The notes under the pieces were generated by a model. It was not told the DNA's origin and did no database searches. It saw nothing but the letters and a program-made list of their open reading frames with translations. The position numbers and the translations under genes are program-made. From an uncultured Pelagibacteraceae bacterium (GTDB lineage: Bacteria; Pseudomonadota; Alphaproteobacteria; Pelagibacterales; Pelagibacteraceae): a stretch of DNA of 64,000 bases. Position 1 is the first letter of the stretch; every line of letters begins with the position of its first letter. The stretch is taken from assembly GCA_902617895.1 (NCBI GenBank), contig CACMYJ010000002.1, forward strand, positions 1-64,000, given 5' to 3'. This document shows positions 1-9,135 of this stretch, piece after piece.

Positions 1-116
1 TGACTAAAACTAGGAAAAATAATTATAATAAATAAAAAATATCTAAAAACTTTAAAAAACACCCAAAAACAATCCTGCTAATTTAATTATTACTAAAGCT
101 TCCATTCCTACAAACA

Positions 117-692
117 TCAACTTTCCTTAATTTTATTTTTTTCGTTACAACGCCTATAGAATTCCTTAAAATTTTCAGAGAAATAATCTAATTTCCAGTT
201 ATTTTTTCTAATATCGAAATAATTTTTAACCTCAAAATTTAAGCCATCGTTTAATGAAATTTCATATATCTCATTTTCCTCAATGAAACCTGATAATTTT
301 TGAGCATATTCTTTTGAATTGTATGAACCTAACTTAAATACTACCCAATGAGCTCTATGATCTAATATTTTTTCTATATGAGTTACTTCAGCGAAAAAAT
401 CGAAGTCGTTGATTTTTATTGGAATATTTTGATTTTCAAATTGGTAGATATTAGCATCACCTTTTGTCGTTAAAAAAGTAAATAAATGATAAACAGTATC
501 ACAATCTTTATAATTCAAAGACAAAACAATCCTATCTCCATGTATAAATTCACCATTCTTAGACATGTAAATAAAATCTTTATCTTTTTCAATTATAGCC
601 CACCCATCATCCTGAGCTCTAGCATGAGGGTGGACTATCAAAAGGATAACAAACGTTACTAAATGAAGAAAAAAGAATAATGATAATCTCAC
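117..692 (-). CDS. Hypothetical secreted protein
   Basis: 191 residues of unknown function. The N-terminus has a basic start, a long hydrophobic run (residues 4-22) and an Ala-Arg-Ala-Gln stretch near residue 27, which looks like a cleavable Sec signal peptide, so the mature protein should be periplasmic. The mature part is rich in acidic and aromatic residues with no motif I recognise. It is the most distal of three consecutive minus-strand genes that point away from the defence operon; 29 nt separate it from the next gene upstream. Confidence 0.6.
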   Translation of the reverse strand: MRLSLFFFLHLVTFVILLIVHPHARAQDDGWAIIEKDKDFIYMSKNGEFIHGDRIVLSLNYKDCDTVYHLFTFLTTKGDANIYQFENQNIPIKINDFDFFAEVTHIEKILDHRAHWVVFKLGSYNSKEYAQKLSGFIEENEIYEISLNDGLNFEVKNYFDIRKNNWKLDYFSENFKEFYRRCNEKNKIKES

Positions 693-721
693 GATTCTTT
701 ATTTAAAAAAAATATTTGTTG

Positions 722-925
722 TTATTTAGTTTCAAATTTGTCTTTTCTATGAATAAGATTTTTTATTTTTTTGTGCTGATAAAAAATAATCAAAAATAAC
801 AAAATGACAAAAAAAGGATAACCAATTATAAATATTAAAATATTAATCCATTCATAGGTAGTACCAAATATTTCTGCTAACTTTGAGAGAAAATCTACAC
901 ACCAATAAAAAATATAATTTGCCAA
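722..925 (-). CDS. Small inner-membrane protein, unknown
   Basis: 67 residues. An N-terminal half with a Trp-Cys-Val-Asp motif and a Gly-Thr-Thr-Tyr turn is followed by one or two hydrophobic segments (about residues 26-48) and a basic tail (residues 49-67), giving a small membrane-anchored protein with a cytoplasmic positive end. Short proteins with this WCVD...GTTY...IN pattern recur as unknown membrane proteins in many bacteria. That resemblance is from memory and gives no function. Confidence 0.5.
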   Translation of the reverse strand: MANYIFYWCVDFLSKLAEIFGTTYEWINILIFIIGYPFFVILLFLIIFYQHKKIKNLIHRKDKFETK

Positions 926-932
926 AATATCT

Positions 933-1226
933 CTAATTTAATTTTAGATTTTGAATTATAAAAAAAACTCTTTTTAAAATACTTTTGTTAGATTTTTTTT
1001 TTATAAATCTACTTAATTTATCACTTATATTTTGATCCTTTTTGATAATACATAAAATTTGATTTCTAGTTGATTGAAACTTCGATAATTCAAATAAAAC
1101 AAAGAAATCAAATTTATTCTTTGCATAAGTAAGTAATAAAGGAGCTGCAAGTCTAACAGGGTCTGAATATAGCCTTAATTCTTTGGATATTTTTGCTGAT
1201 ATTTCATGAATTTCCTCATTTTTCAT
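933..1226 (-). CDS. Hypothetical protein
   Basis: About 97 residues from the ATG at 1226; an upstream in-frame GTG at 1238 would add four residues. No Shine-Dalgarno sequence is evident for either. The protein is Lys/Ile-rich, with an amphipathic N-terminal half and a very basic C-terminus, and has no motif I recognise. The start lies about 110 bp from the start of the divergent TerB-like gene, so the two may share a control region at 1227-1335. Confidence 0.45.
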   Translation of the reverse strand: MKNEEIHEISAKISKELRLYSDPVRLAAPLLLTYAKNKFDFFVLFELSKFQSTRNQILCIIKKDQNISDKLSRFIKKKSNKSILKRVFFIIQNLKLN

Positions 1227-1335
1227 AAAATGTAACACAACACACTATATTGGTTTTATTAGGTCTTAAAATTGTTCAAAATTTGATTTCAAGATTTAAT
1301 TACAATCATTCATAATTTTGTTATCCTACTTATTT

Positions 1336-1683
1336 ATGCCAACTGAAAATAATAAAATAATTCTAAGGTTGCTCTTACTAATGGCATTTGCAGATAAAGT
1401 TTTCATGGAAGAGGAAAAAGAATTAATTATAGATATTTCAAAAAAATTGCAAATTCCTGATGATATTAGAAAACAAATAGTTAATGAGATTGAAAAAACT
1501 GAAAATATTACAGAACAGTGCAGAATAACTGCACAACAAATTGAAAGTCAGGATGATAGGAACAAAACAATTAAATTATTAAGTGAATTAATGGCAACAG
1601 ATAAAATAATTCATAAGAAAGAATTATTTGCTATTCAAATTATTGCTGAAGAATGGGGAAAATTTTTACCTAAAGAAGAATAG
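1336..1683 (+). CDS. TerB-like protein, first gene of the defence operon
   Basis: 115 all-helical residues from the ATG at 1336 (a TTG at 1318 is possible). The pattern LLLLMAFADKVFMEEEKELI near residues 11-30, followed by a second acidic helix pair with MATDKIIHKKEL, resembles TerB-fold proteins, whose helical repeats carry acidic metal-binding residues. TerB domains often accompany stress or phage-response modules. The stop codon is one base from the ATG of the GHKL ATPase, so this gene is co-transcribed with the MutL-Z1-AIPR genes and may be a sensor or accessory subunit. The fold assignment is by eye. Confidence 0.55.
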   Translation: MPTENNKIILRLLLLMAFADKVFMEEEKELIIDISKKLQIPDDIRKQIVNEIEKTENITEQCRITAQQIESQDDRNKTIKLLSELMATDKIIHKKELFAIQIIAEEWGKFLPKEE

Positions 1684-1684
1684 T

Positions 1685-2872
1685 ATGAAATATACCGCGA
1701 TATTGGAAAAATTAAGATCTCATGGATATACACTTCCTCAATCTTTAGCTGAACTTGCTGATAATAGTATTACTCATAATGCTAAAAATATATGGGTTTA
1801 TATGTTTTGGAGTGATGATACTGGAAAAAACTCTTTCATTATGGTTGTTGATGACGGAGACGGCATGAATGAAGATGAATTAATAAATAGAGCCTTAACA
1901 TTCCCAGATCAAGAAAATATTGATAAAGGAGAAAATAACCACTCGGTTTATGGAGCAGGATTAAAAACTGGTTCATTCAATCATTGTAGATCTATCACCT
2001 TAATTACTAAAAAAAATAAGTTATTAAAAAAGACTTTAAATTTTAAGGACGGCATTACCAGCAATATGCCTAATTGCATTAATCATAGATTTATAAAGAC
2101 ACACTTAGAAAGATTTGAAAAACAAAAAAGTGGAACAATTGTTTTATGGACTGATTTAGATAGAATTACTCAACTTCGAGCAGTGGATAGAGGCCCTAAT
2201 TTTTATGATGACTGTGATAAATCAAAGAAACATTTTAAATTAGTTTATCATAAATATTTATTAGAAAATAAAGTAAATTTATATTTTAATGGAACTGAAG
2301 AAATAAATAGAACTAAAGCATTTGACCCTTTCTATAAGAATAACTTACAAACAATAAAATTAGAAAATTCTGAAATAAGTTTTTTAAAAGGTGGTTCTAC
2401 TATCTTGAAACCATATATAATTCCAATAGACACAGGTAAAGAAAATTTAGGTAAGAGCAAAAATGATCTTCAAGGTCTGTACTTTTTAAGAAATAATAGA
2501 GTGATTGATTATGGTGGTTGGTTTGATCTTGGGGAAAAGAATGCAGATAGAATGTGGGCTTCAAATGAAAGATACAATAGACTTAGAGTAGAGGTTACAA
2601 TACCAATTGAAACTAGCAAAGATTGGATAACAACCGATAAGACCAAAGTAATTATCCCAGGGTATGCTGAAAATAAAATTCGAAAATCTTTAATAAAAAT
2701 TAGAAAAGATTATTTAGAAAAAATAGGCCAAATAAGAGAAGATCAAGAAAATGAGCCTGTCAATGAAACATTGAAAAAGAAAAATGAACTAATTAGAATG
2801 CTTAGAAATTCAGTGCTAAATGATGATGAATTACTTAAAATTGAAAAATCAATTAAGGAATTAAATGAGTGA
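1685..2872 (+). CDS. MORC/MutL-type GHKL ATPase of a Z1-AIPR defence system
   Basis: 395 residues from the ATG at 1685. The GHKL fold is clear: the N-box has Glu23 and Asp26-Asn27 (ELADNS), motif II is DDGDGM at residues 56-61, and a Gly-rich lid YGAGLKTGSF follows at about residues 99-108. The remainder resembles the S5-like transducer of MutL/MORC ATPases, ending in a charged, probably coiled-coil tail. Prokaryotic MORC-like ATPases typically sit in operons with Z1, PD-(D/E)XK and AIPR proteins, exactly as here. They probably act as ATP-gated DNA clamps. The stop overlaps the start of the Z1 gene by 8 nt, implying translational coupling. Confidence 0.88.
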   Translation: MKYTAILEKLRSHGYTLPQSLAELADNSITHNAKNIWVYMFWSDDTGKNSFIMVVDDGDGMNEDELINRALTFPDQENIDKGENNHSVYGAGLKTGSFNHCRSITLITKKNKLLKKTLNFKDGITSNMPNCINHRFIKTHLERFEKQKSGTIVLWTDLDRITQLRAVDRGPNFYDDCDKSKKHFKLVYHKYLLENKVNLYFNGTEEINRTKAFDPFYKNNLQTIKLENSEISFLKGGSTILKPYIIPIDTGKENLGKSKNDLQGLYFLRNNRVIDYGGWFDLGEKNADRMWASNERYNRLRVEVTIPIETSKDWITTDKTKVIIPGYAENKIRKSLIKIRKDYLEKIGQIREDQENEPVNETLKKKNELIRMLRNSVLNDDELLKIEKSIKELNE

Positions 2873-5800
2873 GGATGTAAATAATTTAAAACAATTACTT
2901 AATGCTTATAAATTAACATTTGCCTCTAAAAAAGGATTTTCTAATCCTTCAGCTTGGTATCCTCGAACTGCAAAAGAAATTGATAATTTGCTAAAATCTT
3001 TCATCAAAGATTTTTCTGACTCTAAAAAATTTGAAAAAGAATTAAAAGACTTTTTGGAATCTTCATTTGCTCAAGTCATCGAAAATGATCTTACCCTGAT
3101 AGCTAAAAGAGGAGATCATAAAGATTGGCTTACAGAGGAAAGAAAAGTTTGGAAAAATGCAAATAGTACAAACTCGCAGTTTGCATTTTATAAAAGCAAG
3201 GCTGCAATACATCTTGGCAATGGTTTTGATGAAATGGATAAATCAACTGATGAAATTTTATCTTTGTTAGAAGATCCAAAAAGATCTTCAAAATGGATGA
3301 CAAGAGGTATGGTTGTTGGAGACGTTCAGTCTGGAAAAACATCTCATTATAATGGCCTGATTAATAAAGCTGTGGATAGCGGATATAAATTGATAATAGT
3401 TTTAAGTGGAATATTTAACTCCCTAAGAGCACAAACCCAAAAAAGAATTGAACAAAATACAATACATAGAGGCCAGCCTGGAGAATTAAATAAGATATTC
3501 TTTGCTACTGGTACACCTGAATATAAATGGCCTGATGGTGTTAGAAAGGTTTTCAAAGAAAACGATTTTAATACAACCGTAGCATCTGCAATATCCATAA
3601 CCAACAAAGACCCTTTAGTAATGGTTGTTAAAAAAAATGTTTCTATTCTCTCTAGTATTTTAATTTGGTTAAACAAGCAGGGATTAGAAACAAAAGATGA
3701 AGAATGGAAATGGAATGAAGCAAAATGGAGAAATGATGCTATAAGAAATTTACTACCAAAACATCCTCTCTCATGTGACCAACCCATGCTACTGATCGAT
3801 GATGAGTGTGATAGTGCATCAATTGATATTTCTAAACGTTCAAACAAAGGTCCGCAAGATCTTTGGGATGAAGAGCAGCAACATTTATTTCAACAAACTG
3901 ATCCATCTAAAACAAATCAATTAATCAGAAGAATATTAAAATGTTTTAACAAAAGTGCTTATATTGGTTATACCGCAACCCCTCTAGCCAATGTGTTTAT
4001 TAATTATTCATCTCAAAAAAAAGATGAGGGATTAGATATTTTTCCTAACGATTTTATTAAACTCCTAGGAAGGAGAGACGATTATGTTAGTCCTGACAAA
4101 ATATTTGGAATTGCAGATAAGAATATTGATCCAGATGAAGAAATTGTGAGTTTATCAGAAAAAATTGATCCTGAAGACTCCCCACAAGTAAGATGGGTAT
4201 ATGATTATAGGGATGATTTTGATGACCCTATATTTATTAAAGAAGATGGTTCAATTGATCATGACGAGAGAGACAAAAAATATAGAGACGAAGCTAAAGA
4301 TAAGAATGATGTTAAGGGATGGCTCCCACTTTTCCATAGCATTGGACATCAATGCTTGTATAAAGGTGAATTTGAAATACCTAAATCTCTAAAAGAGGCT
4401 ATTAACAGTTTTTTAATAATAATTGCTGTAAGAGATATAAGAAAAAATATTATTCCTCATAATTCAATGCTTATTCACACTAGTAGATTTACGAGTGTTC
4501 AACAAACTATAATTGTCCAGATTAAGAATTACATAGATCATCTAAAAAAAAATTTAGCTTATGGACAAGATGAAAAAGTTAAAGAAAGTATTAAAAATGA
4601 ATTTATAAAAATTTGGAATGAAGATATAAAAAAAAACTTTAATAACCAAAAATTCCCAGCCTCAAAAAAAATAAAATTTGATCCAGTTTGGAATAAGATA
4701 GCTGAAACCATAGTCTCAGAAACTAATCCTATTGGTATCGTTCAAATAAATAGTTTATCAGATGATGTACTTGACTATGATAATCATAAAAAAGGGTGGA
4801 ATGTTATAGTAGTTGGTGGTGCAGCTATATCAAGAGGAATTACCTTAGAGGGTTTAACAGTAAGTTACTTTACAAGAATTGCCAAAATACCGACTCTAGA
4901 TACTCTTGTTCAAATGGGAAGATGGTTTGGCTACAGGAAGGGATATGAGGATTTATTTAGAGTTTATGTGCCTAAAATCCTTCATATTTTATTCAGACAA
5001 TTTTCATTCACAATAGAAAGAGCAAGAGAAAAATTTGGAGATCTCTCTGAGCAAGGAAGAAGACCCGCAGATTACGCCTTTGAAGTCCCATGCTTTAATG
5101 GTTGGAATTTAACTGCAAAAGCAAAGTCTAAAGATATGTCAACTATTCAAGAGCCTTACTCATACATAACATCAATTAGCAGAACTCCAGTATTGTATTT
5201 TAAAGATAAAGAGAGATTACATAATATTGAGTTAACAAGAAAACTAATTGAAGGTTTAAGTGACAACTATGAAACTGAAAAAGAGATAAATAAAAGATTA
5301 ACAAATGATAAAATTTGGAGCCCCGTTCCGTTTGATGATCAAAAAATTGATAATAACTTATCTCATGAGGAAATTAGAAATGAAATTTTTAAAAAAGGCC
5401 ATAAACAAGTAAAATTTAATTCTGCTTATCTTTGGAGAAACGTGAATATAGAACAAATCACAAAATATTTGTATAATTATAAAATTCCGCCACAAACAGA
5501 ATGGACAAGTAAAATAATTGCGCAACAAATTAGAGCGTTAAAAGAATTTAAAAAATTAGAAAGCTGGAATTTAGCTATATTCTCAGTAAAAAGTAGTGAA
5601 AAATATTCTAACATTAAATTCAAAAAGGATAAAATTGACATAACACTTCAACAAAGATCAGTTTATAATAACCCTCATCCAAACTTTTTTTCTATTAAAA
5701 CATTATCTGATCCTAATGCAGAATTTATAGACATGAGTGCTGATGAATATAACGAAGGTATTTATAGTTGGCTAAATCTTTATAAAAAATCTAACAAATG

Positions 5801-6092
5801 CGTGATCTTCAGAAGGAAAATTAATTATATGCCAGCGGAATTTAAAACTAAGATAAGACAAAAAAGAAAATCAGGTTTGATTGTTATTTATCCTTGGTCA
5901 ACGGAGTTTAAAGAGAATTTAAACCCAGAAAAAGATATATATATGGGCTGGCAGGTTGTTATACCTCCAACAAGAAGAGAAGGAGATGAGGAAAAAAATG
6001 AACTTATGTATGATCAGGCATGCAATCAGGCTGCTAGAGAGGCAAGACAAGAAAAAATTAAAGATCTTTTTGATCCAGATCTTTACCAATAA
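2865..6092 (+). CDS. Z1-domain helicase-like ATPase/endonuclease
   Basis: 1075 residues. Superfamily-2-like motor motifs are visible: Walker A GDVQSGKT at about residues 152-159, a Walker-B-like acidic cluster LLIDDECDSAS at about 308-318, a motif-III-like YIGYTATPLANV at about 365-376, and C-terminal motifs GGAAISRGITLEGL and QMGRWFGYRKGY at about 650-690. The arrangement is that of Z1-domain proteins, which are found with MORC-type ATPases in defence operons. It probably translocates on or remodels invading DNA. The long C-terminal third has no recognised domain. It is coupled by overlap to the upstream ATPase and lies 5 nt before the next gene. Confidence 0.88.
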   Translation: MSEDVNNLKQLLNAYKLTFASKKGFSNPSAWYPRTAKEIDNLLKSFIKDFSDSKKFEKELKDFLESSFAQVIENDLTLIAKRGDHKDWLTEERKVWKNANSTNSQFAFYKSKAAIHLGNGFDEMDKSTDEILSLLEDPKRSSKWMTRGMVVGDVQSGKTSHYNGLINKAVDSGYKLIIVLSGIFNSLRAQTQKRIEQNTIHRGQPGELNKIFFATGTPEYKWPDGVRKVFKENDFNTTVASAISITNKDPLVMVVKKNVSILSSILIWLNKQGLETKDEEWKWNEAKWRNDAIRNLLPKHPLSCDQPMLLIDDECDSASIDISKRSNKGPQDLWDEEQQHLFQQTDPSKTNQLIRRILKCFNKSAYIGYTATPLANVFINYSSQKKDEGLDIFPNDFIKLLGRRDDYVSPDKIFGIADKNIDPDEEIVSLSEKIDPEDSPQVRWVYDYRDDFDDPIFIKEDGSIDHDERDKKYRDEAKDKNDVKGWLPLFHSIGHQCLYKGEFEIPKSLKEAINSFLIIIAVRDIRKNIIPHNSMLIHTSRFTSVQQTIIVQIKNYIDHLKKNLAYGQDEKVKESIKNEFIKIWNEDIKKNFNNQKFPASKKIKFDPVWNKIAETIVSETNPIGIVQINSLSDDVLDYDNHKKGWNVIVVGGAAISRGITLEGLTVSYFTRIAKIPTLDTLVQMGRWFGYRKGYEDLFRVYVPKILHILFRQFSFTIERAREKFGDLSEQGRRPADYAFEVPCFNGWNLTAKAKSKDMSTIQEPYSYITSISRTPVLYFKDKERLHNIELTRKLIEGLSDNYETEKEINKRLTNDKIWSPVPFDDQKIDNNLSHEEIRNEIFKKGHKQVKFNSAYLWRNVNIEQITKYLYNYKIPPQTEWTSKIIAQQIRALKEFKKLESWNLAIFSVKSSEKYSNIKFKKDKIDITLQQRSVYNNPHPNFFSIKTLSDPNAEFIDMSADEYNEGIYSWLNLYKKSNKCVIFRRKINYMPAEFKTKIRQKRKSGLIVIYPWSTEFKENLNPEKDIYMGWQVVIPPTRREGDEEKNELMYDQACNQAAREARQEKIKDLFDPDLYQ

Positions 6093-6097
6093 TATTG

Positions 6098-7084
6098 ATG
6101 GATATAGCTAAATTTCAGAGCAAACTAAATAAGGCTTGGAAAGAAATATTAGATAAAAAAAAAACCGATAGTAAGTATGAGAAAGGAGCTCAAGTTAAAG
6201 CTCATGATGATTACTGGCTTACTTTAAATAAAAATAATTTACCAGGAATTATCATTAAGGGAGATAATCAGAAAATTAATTTAAATAAATTTCCTAAAGC
6301 GAAAGGTTGGAGTTTTTATTTTACAAATAGTGAAATAAAAATGAACGTTAATGAGGAAAAATATAATGATTTTTTTATTAAATTAATAAATTTGATTCTA
6401 ACTAAAATTTACTTAGAAAAATTAAGTGGGGAAAAAAGTATAAATTGTTTTTTAAAAAATCTGATTTTTGCCAAAGATTTTTTTGAGGAAGAGAATGTAC
6501 CAAGAAAGCTTTCTACTGAAGAACAAATAGGGTTATTTGGTGAAATTCAAACTTTATCACAAATAATCAGTAAAAAACTAAACAATAATGAATTATCCCT
6601 TGCTTCTTGGACAGGCCCATCTAGGAAACACGATTTTACTTTTTCAAAAATACTCATTGAGGTAAAAACAACTAGCTCGGAAACACAAAAAATACATACC
6701 TCAAGTACAAATCAAATTGCTCCTGTATATGATAAAAATCTAAAATTAATTTTTATTCAAATTATCAAAAATAATAATGGTTTGTCTTTGAATGAAGTTA
6801 TCGAGGATTATTCTAAGTTGTTAAAAGACGAGTCTGAGATACTTTATAATGATTTTATTTTAAAGTTAACCCAGTGCAGATATCTTGATATTCATAAAAA
6901 CGAATACAAACAAAAATATATAATTGATAAATTTAATTTTTTTAATATTAATGAGAAATTTCCATATATTAAAGAATACGTAGTTCCTGAGGAATTATCT
7001 GATTTATCCATAACTTATAAGATTGATCTTGATAAATGTGAAGAATTTAGAATAATTGAAGATGAACTTTTTAAAGATTTATGA
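6098..7084 (+). CDS. PD-(D/E)XK motif protein (DUF4420-type)
   Basis: 328 residues from the ATG at 6098 (an in-frame TTG at 6095 is possible). A restriction-endonuclease-like core is visible: GLFGEIQTL with its Glu at about residue 147, an HDF Asp at about 180, and IEVKTT at about 188-193 supplying the E-x-K pair. This order and the gene position match the PF14390-type 'PD-(D/E)XK motif protein' that accompanies Z1 and AIPR genes. It is the likely DNA-cleaving component. Its stop overlaps the AIPR start (ATGA). Confidence 0.82.
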   Translation: MDIAKFQSKLNKAWKEILDKKKTDSKYEKGAQVKAHDDYWLTLNKNNLPGIIIKGDNQKINLNKFPKAKGWSFYFTNSEIKMNVNEEKYNDFFIKLINLILTKIYLEKLSGEKSINCFLKNLIFAKDFFEEENVPRKLSTEEQIGLFGEIQTLSQIISKKLNNNELSLASWTGPSRKHDFTFSKILIEVKTTSSETQKIHTSSTNQIAPVYDKNLKLIFIQIIKNNNGLSLNEVIEDYSKLLKDESEILYNDFILKLTQCRYLDIHKNEYKQKYIIDKFNFFNINEKFPYIKEYVVPEELSDLSITYKIDLDKCEEFRIIEDELFKDL

Positions 7085-9135
7085 AATCTGATTTAAAACA
7101 AAACCTAAAAGATGCATTTGTTAAAAATTTCTTTCAAAGAGTTAAAAATGAAGTAGAGGATAGTGATGATCAACCAGCATCAGTATTAACGAAAATATAT
7201 ACAGATATTTTATATGATAATGGAACAATATCTGATTATGAACTTTTATATTTTGAAAAAGAACTTTCAAATAAGACAAATATTAAAATAAATGGTTACT
7301 CTTTTAGTGAAGAAGATTTACGTTTAGATCTTTTTGTAACTCATTATGATCCTTCAGATCAACTTCAAGAAATTAAATTCAGTCAAATTTCAGAATTAAT
7401 TGAAAGTGCAAAAAACTTTTATACACATTCAACAAAAAAACTTTATCAAAATATAAACAAAAAAGAAGATGCTTTTGATATTGCTAAGAATATTTATAAA
7501 TATGCCAAAGAAATAACAACTATTAGAATTTTTGTTTTAACAAATTCTCTTTGTGAAAAAAATCCTACTATTGAGCGAGAGGGTAAGATAGAATTTCAGA
7601 GCTTTCTTTTAGACACAAGAAGAATTTATAGCTCAAGTTTAGGCGGTCCCGATGCCACTAATATAATAATTGATTTTACTAAGTTTAAAGAAAAAGTAAG
7701 ATGTATGTTGGCTCATAAAACGTCAGATAAAATAAGCAGTTATATGGCTTTTATACCTGGAGAAGTACTTTTCAACATATATAGGTTATTTGGTCAAAGA
7801 TTGTTGAACCTTAATGTTAGATCTTTTTTACAATTAGGAACAAAAATAAATAAAGGTATTAAAGAAACATTAATTAATGAACCAGAGAGATTTTTTTCAT
7901 ATAATAATGGAATTGTAGTTGTTGTAGATAATATTGATGTTGGACAAGATAAAGATGGGCTTTATTTGAAGTCGGCATCAGGCTTTCAAATTGTAAATGG
8001 AGGTCAAACAACAGCAACTTTATTCAGAACAAAAAAACAAGATAATAAAATCAGATACGACAATGTTGTAGTACCTGCAAAAATAACTTTAGTTAAAAAA
8101 GAAAGTTTAAGCGAAGTTGTTCCAAAAATTTCTGAATTTGCGAATACTCAAAATATTGTTAAAAAGGCAGACTTTTCTTCAAGACACCCTTTCCACATAA
8201 ATATTAAAAATCTTTCTAATAAAATTAGAACTGCAGAGGGACAACAGTGGTTTTATGAGAGAATGCGCGGTGAGTATCAGATGCAAAAAATGAAACAGAA
8301 AGATCTTGGAAAAAATAAAAAATCTAAAATACTTGAAGTTTCACCATCAAATATGAAAATGACAAAAGAAGATTTGGGAAAATTCATTAATTGTTGGCAC
8401 TATTTAGACCCACATATTGCTTGTACAGGTGCGCAAAAAAGCTTTGTCACTTTTATGAATTTATTAAATGACAAAAAATTTCATGAAAAAATAGATGATG
8501 ATTTTTTCATAAAATATTGTGCAATTGCAATTTTATTTAATAAAACATCCAAAATTATCAAAGATAACGAAGCAATTGGAGGATATAGATCGCAAGTATT
8601 AAATTATACGATTTCATTAATATCATATCACACTAGTAGAAAGATTAATTTTAATTTAATATGGGCTGACCAAGATATCTCTCATCAATTAAGAAACATT
8701 ATTAATAAATTAAGTTTTAAGATTTATGAAACAATTCAAAAAACTGCTAGTGGAAAAAATATATCTGAATGGTGTAAACAAGAAGAGTGTTGGCAAGATT
8801 TAACAGATAGAGATAAATTATTTACTTTTACTGATACGCCACCTGAATTTACAAATCTTAAAAAAGTTGCAGGAAAACCAATTAAAGTTGCTAAAGAAAT
8901 ATTTTCTCCAGAAGATATGGATAATATTAAAAAATGCAAAAGTTTGACTACCAAGCAGTGGTCTGAAATGATTGCTTGGGCTAATGAGACTGACGAATTT
9001 CACTATATCCAACTTCAAATAGCCACAAGTTTATGGTTTATGTCTTTAACTAACTGGAAAAGACAACCGTCGCCAAAGCAGGCAAAAAGTGCGATTAAAA
9101 TGATTGAAAAAGCTGAAGATGCTGAAATAATTTAA
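7081..9135 (+). CDS. AIPR family protein (abortive phage resistance)
   Basis: 684 residues. The central signature FFSYNNGIVVVVDNI followed by GFQIVNGGQTTATLF (about residues 271-318) is typical of AIPR proteins, first named from a phage abortive-infection protein. It is the last gene of the operon, coupled by ATGA overlap, and its final four bases overlap the end of the convergent methyltransferase gene. In related systems AIPR is required for anti-phage activity, but its biochemical role is not settled. No frameshift is seen, so the operon looks intact. Confidence 0.87.
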   Translation: MKSDLKQNLKDAFVKNFFQRVKNEVEDSDDQPASVLTKIYTDILYDNGTISDYELLYFEKELSNKTNIKINGYSFSEEDLRLDLFVTHYDPSDQLQEIKFSQISELIESAKNFYTHSTKKLYQNINKKEDAFDIAKNIYKYAKEITTIRIFVLTNSLCEKNPTIEREGKIEFQSFLLDTRRIYSSSLGGPDATNIIIDFTKFKEKVRCMLAHKTSDKISSYMAFIPGEVLFNIYRLFGQRLLNLNVRSFLQLGTKINKGIKETLINEPERFFSYNNGIVVVVDNIDVGQDKDGLYLKSASGFQIVNGGQTTATLFRTKKQDNKIRYDNVVVPAKITLVKKESLSEVVPKISEFANTQNIVKKADFSSRHPFHINIKNLSNKIRTAEGQQWFYERMRGEYQMQKMKQKDLGKNKKSKILEVSPSNMKMTKEDLGKFINCWHYLDPHIACTGAQKSFVTFMNLLNDKKFHEKIDDDFFIKYCAIAILFNKTSKIIKDNEAIGGYRSQVLNYTISLISYHTSRKINFNLIWADQDISHQLRNIINKLSFKIYETIQKTASGKNISEWCKQEECWQDLTDRDKLFTFTDTPPEFTNLKKVAGKPIKVAKEIFSPEDMDNIKKCKSLTTKQWSEMIAWANETDEFHYIQLQIATSLWFMSLTNWKRQPSPKQAKSAIKMIEKAEDAEII

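Noticed and set aside
3130-3847. Minus-strand ORFs inside the Z1 gene
   Set aside because: They are shadows of a clear coding frame with no ribosome-binding sites or independent motifs.
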